A stretch of 21,906 nt of DNA from a virus, in the IMG/VR virus record IMGVR_UViG_3300008262_000970, positions 1-21,906 of that record; one strand, given 5' to 3'. The notes below the pieces were generated by a model. That model made no database searches. It had not been told where the DNA came from and worked only from the letters and a program-made list of their open reading frames with translations. The position numbers and the translations under genes were made by a program. Positions 5,925-13,709 of the stretch are shown here, piece after piece; position 1 is the stretch's first letter; each line of letters begins with the position of its first letter.

Positions 5925-6280
5925 AGGAATTGAAGAAGATCGTCATCAAGACGAAGAACATCAATTTGCTAGTTTGCCCCACTTGCTGGGAACCAGATCA
6001 GCCGCAGTTGCAGTTAGGGATGTATCCTGTATACGACCCACAGGCTTTGCAGAACCCAAGGAAAGATACAAGTTATTTTCAGGCAGGTTTTAATGGGACA
6101 CAAGTTGATAACATTAACCCGCCTGACCCAGATGCAACCGATGCCTTTGGTATGCCGTCTGGAGGTAGTAGGATCATCCAGTGGGGGTGGAACCCTGTTG
6201 GCGGGGCAAGAGATAATGGGTTAACGCCCAATAATTTAGTTGCACAGGGCAGCGTTGGAACCGTAACAGTAACTACTTAA
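5849..6280 (+). CDS. Zinc-ribbon phage protein
   Basis: The 143-residue product has two CxxC pairs, C16/C19 (ECDRCG) and C43/C46 (VCPTCW), spaced as a zinc ribbon. EPDQPQLQLGMYPVYDPQAL follows, then a variable middle, then IIQWGWNPVGG, LTPNNLVAQG and a terminal GSVGTVTVTT. The family is common in uncultured phages and uncharacterised. It probably acts in the head-neck region, judging by its adaptor-like neighbours. The ATG at 5849 follows GGTGGG closely and overlaps the truncated adaptor frame by 76 bases, which is probably an artefact of deletion in that gene. The C-terminus resembles half of the 22-residue repeat of the protein at 8303. Confidence 0.75.
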   Translation: MSGPKFASGKKAISECDRCGFQYKLKELKKIVIKTKNINLLVCPTCWEPDQPQLQLGMYPVYDPQALQNPRKDTSYFQAGFNGTQVDNINPPDPDATDAFGMPSGGSRIIQWGWNPVGGARDNGLTPNNLVAQGSVGTVTVTT

Positions 6281-6290
6281 GGAGTTTAAA

Positions 6291-6479
6291 ATGAGTCTTA
6301 AAGAAGCATTAAAGAAACACATGGCTAAAAAAGGCGCTCAGGCTCACCCGGACGCTAGTGTAAAGAAGTTGGCTAAGGGTGGTAAGACTAATGCTCAAAT
6401 GAAGGCTATGGGCCGTAATTTGGCAAAAATTGCCAACCAGAAAAAGCCCATGTCAATGGTTCGTAAGATGGGGATCTAA
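6291..6479 (+). CDS. Small basic protein, KGGKTNAQM type
   Basis: This 62-residue protein is basic and helical, starting MSLKEALKKHMAKKGAQAH and carrying LAKGGKTNAQMKAMGRNLAK and a PMSMVRKMGI end. AAGGAG, seven bases before the ATG, is a strong ribosome-binding site. The composition matches the earlier Lys/Gly-rich cassette, from which it is separated by the adaptor and zinc-ribbon genes. The KGGKTNAxM block recurs in phage small proteins of unknown function. It could bind nucleic acid or an acidic virion surface; this is inference from charge alone. Confidence 0.7.
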   Translation: MSLKEALKKHMAKKGAQAHPDASVKKLAKGGKTNAQMKAMGRNLAKIANQKKPMSMVRKMGI

Positions 6480-6480
6480 T

Positions 6481-6621
6481 ATGGATAAGCCAGTTAAGCA
6501 AATACCTATCGTACCCAATAACAACGGGTACCCAAACAACGTGCCTAACACCCAGACGATGCGTACTCGTGGTACTAAGAACACCACTCGGGGTAACAGC
6601 AATAGCAAAAAGATGGGCTAA
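6481..6621 (+). CDS. 46-residue Asn/Pro-rich protein with basic tail
   Basis: The ATG at 6481 is one base after the previous stop and the frame ends with TAA at 6619-6621, directly before the next ATG. The product starts MDKPVKQIPIVPNNNGYP and ends RTRGTKNTTRGNSNSKKMG. It looks disordered, with a basic Arg/Lys/Thr C-terminus reminiscent of RGTGAATKG-type tails in related small phage proteins. A longer in-frame start at 6430 would overlap the previous gene by 50 bases and is rejected. Function unknown; it may be part of the basic small-protein set. Confidence 0.6.
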   Translation: MDKPVKQIPIVPNNNGYPNNVPNTQTMRTRGTKNTTRGNSNSKKMG

Positions 6622-7317
6622 ATGAACTACACCGAATTAAGCGCCGCAGTTAAGGCTTATTGTGAAAATGACTTCCCACAGGTAGTGGGGTCAGGCGGTC
6701 TTACGTCTGCTGAACAGATAGCGATATTTGTTCAAAATGCTGAGGAGCGGATCTATAACTCTGTCCAGATCCCAGCCATTCGTAAGAATATGACGGGGGC
6801 TACAACTTCCGGCAATAAGTACTTGGCGCTGCCACCGGATTGGCTCTCTACATTCTCCCTAGCGGTGGTGTGTAACGGCCCAACTACCCTCCCAGACGGG
6901 CGGGTTTTTGCTTCCGGGGACTATGTGTACCTGTTGAATAAGGATGTGAACTTCATTCGTGAGGCATATCCAAGTCAGACGGATACGGGTTTACCCATCT
7001 ATTACGCTGTTTTTGACTACAACACGTTCATTCTTGGGCCGATGCCAAACTCAAACTATACGGTTGAGTTGCATTACTTCTACTACCCAACCTCGATTGT
7101 GACTGCTGGTACGTCATGGCTTGGGGATAACTTTGAGTCTATTCTCCTGTACGGCTCTATGCTAGAAGCGGCGTCGTTTATGAAGTCTGATGCCGATGTC
7201 GTCACTATGTATAAAGAGCGCTACAACGAAGCCATGCTGCTTCTCAAGCAGTTGGGCGATGCCAAGGATCGTCAGGATGCCTATCGTTCTGGTCAGGTGA
7301 GGTACCCGGTCAAATGA
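6622..7317 (+). CDS. Head-tail adaptor (tail tubular A / gp4-like)
   Basis: The 231-residue protein begins MNYTELSAAVKAYCENDFP and includes FVQNAEERIYNSVQIPAIRKN, YLALPPDWLSTFSLAVV, YVYLLNKDVNFIREAYPS and FILGPMPNSNYTVELHYFYYP. A C-terminal helical part has GDNFESILLYGSMLEAASFM and YNEAMLLLKQLGDAKDR. This is the layout of phage adaptor proteins that line the portal-tail junction of short-tailed phages (tail tubular A class). It appears complete, unlike the broken adaptor-like gene at 5281-5924. The ATG directly follows the previous stop, and its TGA overlaps the next ATG. Neck role is well supported by family; the exact gp number is not. Confidence 0.78.
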   Translation: MNYTELSAAVKAYCENDFPQVVGSGGLTSAEQIAIFVQNAEERIYNSVQIPAIRKNMTGATTSGNKYLALPPDWLSTFSLAVVCNGPTTLPDGRVFASGDYVYLLNKDVNFIREAYPSQTDTGLPIYYAVFDYNTFILGPMPNSNYTVELHYFYYPTSIVTAGTSWLGDNFESILLYGSMLEAASFMKSDADVVTMYKERYNEAMLLLKQLGDAKDRQDAYRSGQVRYPVK

Positions 7318-8015
7318 TCCCTGATCTGTCCGGCAAGAAGATCGCAATCGTGGCTATGGGTAAGTCCCATAATCAGTTTGTGCTGGCTAAAACCCACTCT
7401 CAGCCGATTGACGAGGTCTGGGCGATCAATGCTATGGCAGGCGTTATCTATCACGACAGAGTGTTTATGATGGATCCAGCGAGCCGATTCTTGGATTCTG
7501 ATGACGCTGGCACCCAGACTGGGATTATGCGGTCTGTTCTTAAGTCCCACCCCGGCCCAATCTATACCTGTGAGTTAGATGACCGTTGCCCCGGATTAGT
7601 AGATTTCCCCCTCGATGAGGTCATGAACGCCTGCGGAACGGGGTACTTCAATAACACGGTTGCTTACGCTATTGGATATGGCATTGCAGCAAAAGTGGCT
7701 GAGATGCATCTTTACGGGATTGACTTCTCCTACAAGAAGGTTGTGCATTTTGCCGAGGCTGGACGGGCCTGCTGTGAGTTTCTACTGGCTAAGGCTATGG
7801 AGCGTGGCATCAAGGTTGGAATCGCTCAAGGGTCTTCCCTGCTAGATACAAATGAGCCAATAGCAAGTAAACTCTACGGGTACCATAGATTGGCTGAACC
7901 CTTGGTGGTAGGCATTGAAGACGATAAGTTTGTGACCAAAAAGTATTCGGAAATCAAAGATTCTTTAGAACCACAGGAGCCTGAGTACCGTGCTCCAGAA
8001 GCGCTGAGGACTTAA
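7314..8015 (+). CDS. Rossmann-like protein, possibly DUF115/MptE-like
   Basis: The 233-residue product begins with a beta-strand and Gly-containing turn, KKIAIVAMGKSHN (residues 8-20). DEVWAINAMAG, DRVFMMDPASRF, CGTGYFNNTVAYAIGYGI, MHLYGIDFSY and AGRACCEFLLAKAMERGI follow, an alternating alpha/beta pattern. It resembles the MptE-like/DUF115 group, which includes enzymes of pterin pyrophosphorylation and accessory factors linked to flagellin glycosylation. The identification is tentative because no catalytic residues are certain. It is encoded in an ATGA overlap with the adaptor gene and could form part of a virion modification route with the glycosyltransferase at 2541. C-terminal 30 residues are acidic and probably disordered. 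Confidence 0.6.
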   Translation: MIPDLSGKKIAIVAMGKSHNQFVLAKTHSQPIDEVWAINAMAGVIYHDRVFMMDPASRFLDSDDAGTQTGIMRSVLKSHPGPIYTCELDDRCPGLVDFPLDEVMNACGTGYFNNTVAYAIGYGIAAKVAEMHLYGIDFSYKKVVHFAEAGRACCEFLLAKAMERGIKVGIAQGSSLLDTNEPIASKLYGYHRLAEPLVVGIEDDKFVTKKYSEIKDSLEPQEPEYRAPEALRT

Positions 8016-8302
8016 TGTTTGAAGTAAAGATGGGGCAGATCCATAGCCCAATGATTAAAACCAGCGACTTTGGTGGCTTGCCGCTAGAGGATTTGGCTGA
8101 GGTATGCGCCGACAAGATTTTGGGTGTTGCTGATTCTGCCCCTCCGGCTATCCGTGAGCAGGCTAAGTATTTCAGGCAACAGATTGAAAAGACAATTTTT
8201 GAGTATTTAAAGAGGGCAGCGCAGTCTGAAAGGGCTACCTGTATTCAAGTTTGTGTTCAGGGCGGGGAAGAAAAAGCCGCCCATTTATTAAGGAGAAGTT
8301 AA
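8015..8302 (+). CDS. Small helical phage protein, function unknown
   Basis: This 95-residue protein contains FGGLPLEDLAEVCADKI, SAPPAIREQAKYFRQQIEKT and EYLKRAAQSERATCIQVCV. Two or three amphipathic helices are likely, with no membrane segment. The LADxC...APPxIREQA pattern is one I have seen in similar phage neighbourhoods without assigned function. Its ATG overlaps the previous TAA (TAATG), indicating coupled translation, and the next ATG follows its stop directly with AAGGAG inside its own 3' end. Confidence 0.68.
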   Translation: MFEVKMGQIHSPMIKTSDFGGLPLEDLAEVCADKILGVADSAPPAIREQAKYFRQQIEKTIFEYLKRAAQSERATCIQVCVQGGEEKAAHLLRRS

Positions 8303-9967
8303 ATGGCTTTCACCGGTAATTTCATGCCAACATCTTTCAAGGTAGAGATCCTGAAGGGTGTCCACAATTTTTCAACTGGCTCAGGTCAGACCTTTAAACT
8401 GGCTATGTATAACAACAGCGCCTCGTTTACCGCTGCGACCACGGCTTACACTACAACTAACGAAGTAGCGGCTTCTGGCTCTTATGTGGCTGGTGGCGGC
8501 ACATTGACCAAAGTTACCCCTGTATCTTCAGGAACCACGGCGTTTACCGACTTTGCTGATATTTCGTTTACCACGGCAACTATTACTGCTTACGGCGCCA
8601 TGATCTATAACGACACGGCTACGGGTAATCCCGCAGTAGCGATTCTGGACTTTGGTGGTGCTAAGACTTCGACTTCGGGGACTTTTACTATTATCTTCCC
8701 TGGGCAAACCCCTTGGGGATCTGACCAAACCAACGTCGAAGTTCCGCTTGGTGGCTGGGGCTATGACGGCTGGGGCACAACCGCTTGGGGTGTTGGCGGC
8801 GGTGTCCAAGCAAACGGCGCTGTTGGCTCCGTCACAGTCCAAACAACAGTCGATGTCAACGTCAACGTTACCGGCGTATCTGCGGCAGGATCAGTTGGTC
8901 AGGTACTTGTCACTGGCACTGCAAACACCTCAGTCATCGGAGTTCAGGCCACAGGTCAAATTGGTCAAGCCTCAGTTGGCGAAGGCATTGGAGTCCTCGT
9001 CACAGGGGTTCAATCCACAGGCTTTATCGGCGCTTCAACCCAAACCGGAAACGCAAATGTTTACCCCGTATCAGGTAGCGGAAATTCGGCTAGGGGGTAT
9101 GACGGTTGGGGTGTCACCTCGTGGGGAGGTGCTGAAAGTTCAATATCCGCAACAGGCGAAATTGGATCTGTCACCGTTAATGCTGCTACAAACGTATTTG
9201 TCTCAGGCGTACAAGCAGTTGGTTCTATTGGTGCAGTGCAAACAACCGGCAGTGCTTCTGTCACCCTCACGGGAGTCCAAGGTAACGGGTTCATCGGACA
9301 GGCCACAGTCAGTACAGGTACAGTTGCCAACGTCACGGGGGTCTCAGGTAGCGGTTCTGTTGGCTCCGTTACCGTCAGCGCAGGGGCTAGTGTCGCCCTT
9401 ACCGGGGTCAGCGCAACGGGCTTTATCGGGCAAGCGCAAGCCACAGGAACAGCAAACGTCACCCTCACAGGGGTTAGCGGGTCTGGTCAAATCGGTTCAG
9501 TTACGGTTGTCCCGCAGACAGTCGTTCCGGTTACAGGCGTCCAAGCCACAGGCTTTGTCGGACAAGTCTCTGTCACAGGTAACGGGGTTGTTACTGTTAC
9601 TGGCATTCAGGCAGTTGGCTTTATTGGTCAAGCAAATGTCGTCCAAAGCGCCACGGTTACACTTACTGGCGTTGAAGGCACAGGCCAGATTGGGCAAGTC
9701 ACCACTCAGGCTAATGCCGATGTACCTACCACGGGGCTACAAGCCGTTGGTCAGGTTGGGTCAGTTACAGCGTTTGTCGGGGATGCCAATGTTTACCCAA
9801 CGGGTGTCCAAGGAAATGCTCAGGTTATGTCTGTCTTTATATCGGTTTGGACTTCGGTTAATGACAATCAGACCGCTAACTGGCAAAATGTCAATGATTC
9901 GCAGACTTCAGGTTGGGTACCCGTTAATGATTCACAGACCCCAAGTTGGGTCGATATAGCAGCGTAA
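8303..9967 (+). CDS. Repeat-rich tail fibre or appendage protein
   Basis: The 554-residue protein has a beta-sandwich N-terminal domain (about residues 1-145). This includes MPTSFKVEILKGVHNF, FKLAMYNNSASF and ISFTTATITAYGAMIYND, a head found on many phage appendage proteins. A GWGYDGWGTTAWGVGGG segment follows, then about fifteen tandem 22-residue repeats (from about residue 167), interrupted once by a second YDGWGVTSWGG segment near residues 263-277. Three 11-residue VNDxQTxxW units close the chain. Such repeats probably make a beta-solenoid or elongated fibre. Start supported by AAGGAG before the ATG. Likely a virion appendage; receptor binding is not shown. Confidence 0.75.
   Translation: MAFTGNFMPTSFKVEILKGVHNFSTGSGQTFKLAMYNNSASFTAATTAYTTTNEVAASGSYVAGGGTLTKVTPVSSGTTAFTDFADISFTTATITAYGAMIYNDTATGNPAVAILDFGGAKTSTSGTFTIIFPGQTPWGSDQTNVEVPLGGWGYDGWGTTAWGVGGGVQANGAVGSVTVQTTVDVNVNVTGVSAAGSVGQVLVTGTANTSVIGVQATGQIGQASVGEGIGVLVTGVQSTGFIGASTQTGNANVYPVSGSGNSARGYDGWGVTSWGGAESSISATGEIGSVTVNAATNVFVSGVQAVGSIGAVQTTGSASVTLTGVQGNGFIGQATVSTGTVANVTGVSGSGSVGSVTVSAGASVALTGVSATGFIGQAQATGTANVTLTGVSGSGQIGSVTVVPQTVVPVTGVQATGFVGQVSVTGNGVVTVTGIQAVGFIGQANVVQSATVTLTGVEGTGQIGQVTTQANADVPTTGLQAVGQVGSVTAFVGDANVYPTGVQGNAQVMSVFISVWTSVNDNQTANWQNVNDSQTSGWVPVNDSQTPSWVDIAA
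8801..9840 (+). repeat. 22-residue (66-bp) tandem protein repeat array
   Basis: About fifteen units follow the pattern G-[VI]-[QS]-x-x-G-x-[IV]-G-[QSA]-x-x-V, then a variable half ending V-x-[VL]-[TS]. Most units are exactly 22 residues, for example at 8873, 8939 and 9005. The first is 24 residues and the one at 9005 is expanded to 47 by a GWG insert. Codons vary between units, so this is an old, protein-level repeat and not recent slippage. The regular G-x-I-G turn and short strands fit a beta-helix or solenoid. Confidence 0.88.
9857..9955 (+). repeat. Three 11-residue VNDxQTxxW repeats
   Basis: Units at 9857-9889, 9890-9922 and 9923-9955 encode VNDNQTANWQN, VNDSQTSGWVP and VNDSQTPSWVD. They sit at the very C-terminus of the repeat-rich fibre protein, each with one Trp at the same place. 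They may form a small aromatic-clasped tip or an oligomerisation element; this is inference. Confidence 0.85.
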
Positions 9968-9977
9968 AGGACTAAAA

Positions 9978-10763
9978 ATGACTATTAACCGCACCACCCT
10001 TTTGGATCTCCCGCTTCCAGTTACTGGAACCGAGTCTGGTACTTGGGGAGATGTTACAAATAACGGGCTAACCCAATACCTAGATATTGCCATCGCCGGA
10101 CGGACTGCGTTAACCAGTTCAGACTTTACCGCCGGTGCTTTGACTATTTCTACGACAGAGGGTGATTCTTCTGCAACCAACATCGTTGCCGGAAGTGCCC
10201 AGTACGCCACTATCTATGTATCTTCGTTGGCGGCTAACTCCACGATCACGGCTCCGAGTTCAAACCGGGCGTATCGGATTATTAATGCAGATGCTACATA
10301 TACCCTGACGGTTAAGGCTTCGGGTCAGACCGGAGTTACATTCCCAGTCAGCACATCTGGTACGGTTGTGTTTAACGGCACGGACTACCAGATTGTTGAT
10401 ACCTTTAGCACACTGCTCAACGTTGATAACCTAAGACTAGACGGCAACACGCTGTCTGCAACAAACACCAACGGAAACATCACGATCTCTGCAAATGGTA
10501 CAGGTCGGGTTCAGGTTACGGGTACTTCTGCGGTTGCTGGCGGGATTGAGTTTTATGAGGATACCGACAACGGTACTAACTACATTGCTCTGCAAGCACC
10601 AGCAGCGGTTGCTTCAAACGTAAGTTTTACCCTGCCCAACGCAGATGGTACAAGCGGACAAGTTTTGCAAACTAATGGTAGCGGTGTACTTTCTTTTACA
10701 ACCCCGTCTGCTGGTATTTCCACAGGTAAAAGCATCGCAATGGCGATGATCTTCGGCTTCTAG
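9978..10763 (+). CDS. Tail fibre-like virion protein
   Basis: The 261-residue protein begins MTINRTTLLDLPLPVTGTES and continues GTWGDVTNNGLTQYLDIAIAG, an N-terminal element shared by many marine and freshwater phage fibre proteins. The rest is Thr/Ser/Asn/Gly-rich with short strands. A FTLPNADGTSGQVLQTNGSG segment near residues 217-236 is typical of shaft-to-tip regions in fibres. The C-terminus is short and hydrophobic (KSIAMAMIFGF). AAAGGA upstream supports the start. The role is most likely an appendage subunit in the fibre region. Confidence 0.72.
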   Translation: MTINRTTLLDLPLPVTGTESGTWGDVTNNGLTQYLDIAIAGRTALTSSDFTAGALTISTTEGDSSATNIVAGSAQYATIYVSSLAANSTITAPSSNRAYRIINADATYTLTVKASGQTGVTFPVSTSGTVVFNGTDYQIVDTFSTLLNVDNLRLDGNTLSATNTNGNITISANGTGRVQVTGTSAVAGGIEFYEDTDNGTNYIALQAPAAVASNVSFTLPNADGTSGQVLQTNGSGVLSFTTPSAGISTGKSIAMAMIFGF

Positions 10764-10786
10764 TGTCCCTATTTAAGGAGTAAGTA

Positions 10787-11164
10787 ATGGCAAACCCAAA
10801 TATTGTTAACGTCACGACGATTTACGGTAACTCGTCCAGTACGTCTCTCACAACAACTAGCGCAACATCTCTAGTCAGCAACGCTGCGGCAAGCGGGAAG
10901 GTCTTCAAGATCAACTCAATTGTTGCGGCTAACGTGGATGGTACATCTGCGGCTGATATTACGATCAACGTCTACAGCGCTGCGGCTCTAGGTGGAACGG
11001 CGTTCCCAATAGCGTCTACCATCTCTGTCCCGGCTGATGCTACACTGATCGTGACGGACAAGACCACATCGTTCTACCTGCTTGAGAACCAATCCATCGG
11101 TGCTACAGCAGGCTCGGCAAGTGACCTAGTGGTTACTGCTTCGTGGGAAGAGATCAACTCGTAA
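10787..11164 (+). CDS. Small beta-rich virion protein
   Basis: This 125-residue protein starts MANPNIVNVTTIYGNSSSTS. Alternating strands follow (KVFKINSIVAANVDG, ITINVYSAAALGG, ISVPADATLIVTDKTTSFYL) to a final VVTASWEEINS. It has the pattern of a single jelly-roll or Ig-like domain. TTAAGGAGTAAGTA before the ATG is a strong translation signal, so high expression is expected. It lies between fibre genes and may be a fibre accessory, tip or head-surface subunit. Similar small proteins recur in phage appendage regions, without a defined role. Confidence 0.72.
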   Translation: MANPNIVNVTTIYGNSSSTSLTTTSATSLVSNAAASGKVFKINSIVAANVDGTSAADITINVYSAAALGGTAFPIASTISVPADATLIVTDKTTSFYLLENQSIGATAGSASDLVVTASWEEINS

Positions 11165-11173
11165 GGACTGACA

Positions 11174-13702
11174 ATGCCCATTCACGGCTACCCCGGTAAC
11201 GTAATTACCGCCAATCCAACAGCGCCGACATCGAGCGTTGCTTCTGGCGTTTGGACTACTGAGCAGCAGTTGATTGCTAAGGCGGCTGGGAATTGGCCTC
11301 TTTATGTACCGCCTTACCAGATCAGTAGAAGCCTTAGATTCAATAGCGCAGATTCGGCATATCTGGACAGAACTCCCGCAAGCGCCAGCAACCGCAGAAC
11401 TTTTACTTTGAGTGGCTGGGTAAAACGAACTTCACCGGGTTCACTTCTTGAAGTATTTAGTGGCTATACAGGGCTAGGAAACGGAGACTTAAGAACAATC
11501 GCTAGATTTACTGCGGGTAATCTTCTCAGTATAAGTTCAACTCAAATGCAGGTTGCCGGTGACTGGGCTGTAGAAACAACTCAAGTGTTTCGTGACCCTT
11601 CCGCTTGGTATCACATAGTAATTGCTGTTGATACTACACAAGCAACATCAACTAATAGAGTAAAGATGTATGTAAACGGAGCGGAGGTAACAGCATTTTC
11701 ATATGCAGTATATCCATCGTTAAATTACCAAAACGCTATCAACTATAATTTTGTTCATTACATTGGTCTTGGCTACGATTCTGCTAACCCTAATACATTT
11801 ACAAACGGCTACATAACCGAATTTAACTTCATCGACGGTCAAGCCCTAACACCATCCTCATTTGGAGAAACTAATACATCAACAGGGGTGTGGCAGGCTA
11901 AAGCATATTCTGGGTCGTATGGCACTAACGGCTTTTACCTCAACTTCTCAGACAACTCCAACACCACGGCTGCAACCCTTGGTAAGGACTACTCAGGAAA
12001 CGGTAACAACTGGACACCTAATAACTTCTCTGTAACTGCTGGTGTCGGTAACGACAGTCTCGTAGATTCTCCAGCGTCATATAGTCCGGGCGATACTGGT
12101 GTTGGTGGTCAGGTGCGTGGGAATTACTGTACGCTGAATCCTTTATCTACGACTGCTGGTACTTATACTCAAGGCAATCTTAGGTATGTTGGTGCATCCG
12201 CTTTTAGAAGAAGTAACGGAACAATAGCGGTATCTACGGGTAAATGGTATTGGGAGGTTACTTTAGGAAATAACCCATATTCACCAAGAAACAGCGGAAG
12301 TGTTTACAATGCGTTTGGTTTTGGATTGTCAACTGTTTTTAACTCTACAACGGCACCTACATCAACCACAGATGCAATAATTTTACAAGATAGCGGGTAT
12401 TACAAGAATTTTTCTGGAGCAGTCACCGATGCTGGGTCTGCTTTTGTTAGTGGGGATGTTCTTTCAATTGCGGTAGACTTAGACGCTAATACATTTACAT
12501 TTTATAAAAACAACACCCAATTAGTTACTGGAACAATAGGAGGCACTGCTGGGCGTGAATTAGTTCCAATTATCATAAGTGACAGCGCTACTTATGGCGT
12601 GATGGATTGCAACTTCGGTCAACGCCCCTTTGCCTACACCGCCCCCTCTGGCTTTTCTTGCTTGGTAACAACTAACCTACCTGACCCGACTATCGGTGCA
12701 ACTAGCACGACACAGGCTGATGATTACTTTGGCATTGCAACATACGCTGGAACTGGTGGGTCTGGAACAGTAACCACAGGTATTGACATGGCTACTGGCG
12801 GTGGTCTTGTATGGTTCAAAGCAAGAAATGGTGCGTTTGACCACCACTTAATTAACAATGTTGCTGGATATGATAAGTTTTTGTCGTCTAATAAAACAGA
12901 CGTAGAGAACACATACTCGTTTGTAACTAGCGCAACAAGTACTGGTTTGTCGATAAACGGCGGCTCAACAAACGTAAACGGATCTGGATACAACTATGTC
13001 GCATGGAACTGGAAAGCCGGTGGCACAGGCGTAACCAACACCGCTGGACAGATAACATCAACGGTTTCTGCCAACACAACAGCAGGATTTTCGATAGTCA
13101 CTTTTACAACAGATAACACAACAAAAACTGTTGGTCATGGGTTGGGCGTAAAACCTTCTTTAGTGATAGTAAAGTCCAGAAGTGTTGCTGGCAACTGGCT
13201 TGTAATTACTGACATTCTTGGCTCAATGCAATATGGGGTATTAAACAGCACCGCTGCATTTACAAGTATTGGGTATTCAGCGCCGACATCTACTGTTTTC
13301 CAATACAACGACAACAACGGCGTGACACAAGTAGCCTACTGCTTCGCACCCGTGGCTGGCTATAGTGCCTTCGGAAGTTACACGGGCAATGGTAGTGCTG
13401 ACGGGCCTTTTGTGTACACAGGGTTTAGGCCGCGTTGGCTTCTGTTCAAAGATTCCAGTAATGGAACATGGCCTTGGATTATTGTTGATACTGCTCGCAA
13501 CACATACAACGTAATGAATGCTTATTTGAGTCCCAACAACTCAAACGCAGAGGCCACTAACTTTACTGGCAACGCAATTATTGACGCTACGGCTAATGGA
13601 TTTAAGGTTCGCACTAGCGATGCTTACACCAACACGTCTACTAATACTTATATTTACGCCGCTTTCGCCGAATCACCCTTTAAGTACGCTTTAGCCCGAT
13701 AG
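11174..13702 (+). CDS. LamG-SPRY tail fibre, probable receptor-binding protein 1
   Basis: The 842-residue protein has an N-terminal anchor (PGNVITANPTAP, residues 7-18). A LamG/concanavalin-like domain follows at about 48-262 (SRSLRFNSADSAYL, WYHIVIAVDTTQ, FNFIDGQAL, NGFYLNFSD), then a SPRY-like domain at about 335-490 (TGKWYWEV, GDVLSIAVDLDANTFTFYKN, NFGQRPFAYTAPSGF). A large phage-specific C-terminal region (515-842) carries YVAWNWKAGG, TVGHGLGVKPSLVIVK and TYIYAAFAESPF. LamG and SPRY folds bind glycans or proteins, so recognition of the host surface is likely. It is paralogous to the next gene. GGACTGACA precedes the ATG nine bases after the prior stop. Confidence 0.82.
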   Translation: MPIHGYPGNVITANPTAPTSSVASGVWTTEQQLIAKAAGNWPLYVPPYQISRSLRFNSADSAYLDRTPASASNRRTFTLSGWVKRTSPGSLLEVFSGYTGLGNGDLRTIARFTAGNLLSISSTQMQVAGDWAVETTQVFRDPSAWYHIVIAVDTTQATSTNRVKMYVNGAEVTAFSYAVYPSLNYQNAINYNFVHYIGLGYDSANPNTFTNGYITEFNFIDGQALTPSSFGETNTSTGVWQAKAYSGSYGTNGFYLNFSDNSNTTAATLGKDYSGNGNNWTPNNFSVTAGVGNDSLVDSPASYSPGDTGVGGQVRGNYCTLNPLSTTAGTYTQGNLRYVGASAFRRSNGTIAVSTGKWYWEVTLGNNPYSPRNSGSVYNAFGFGLSTVFNSTTAPTSTTDAIILQDSGYYKNFSGAVTDAGSAFVSGDVLSIAVDLDANTFTFYKNNTQLVTGTIGGTAGRELVPIIISDSATYGVMDCNFGQRPFAYTAPSGFSCLVTTNLPDPTIGATSTTQADDYFGIATYAGTGGSGTVTTGIDMATGGGLVWFKARNGAFDHHLINNVAGYDKFLSSNKTDVENTYSFVTSATSTGLSINGGSTNVNGSGYNYVAWNWKAGGTGVTNTAGQITSTVSANTTAGFSIVTFTTDNTTKTVGHGLGVKPSLVIVKSRSVAGNWLVITDILGSMQYGVLNSTAAFTSIGYSAPTSTVFQYNDNNGVTQVAYCFAPVAGYSAFGSYTGNGSADGPFVYTGFRPRWLLFKDSSNGTWPWIIVDTARNTYNVMNAYLSPNNSNAEATNFTGNAIIDATANGFKVRTSDAYTNTSTNTYIYAAFAESPFKYALAR

Positions 13703-13709
13703 GATCGAC

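Noticed and set aside
5281-7317. The two adaptor-like genes as recent duplicates of each other
   Set aside because: The broken gene and the intact one at 6622 share no obvious sequence blocks and belong to different adaptor families, so they are probably two neck components and not a duplication.
8652-9959. A 435-codon open frame overlapping the repeat-rich fibre gene in another phase
   Set aside because: It arises because the 66-base repeat excludes stops in that frame. It has a biased Gln/Ser/Leu composition, no ribosome-binding site and no domain, while the fibre frame shows protein-level repeat conservation.
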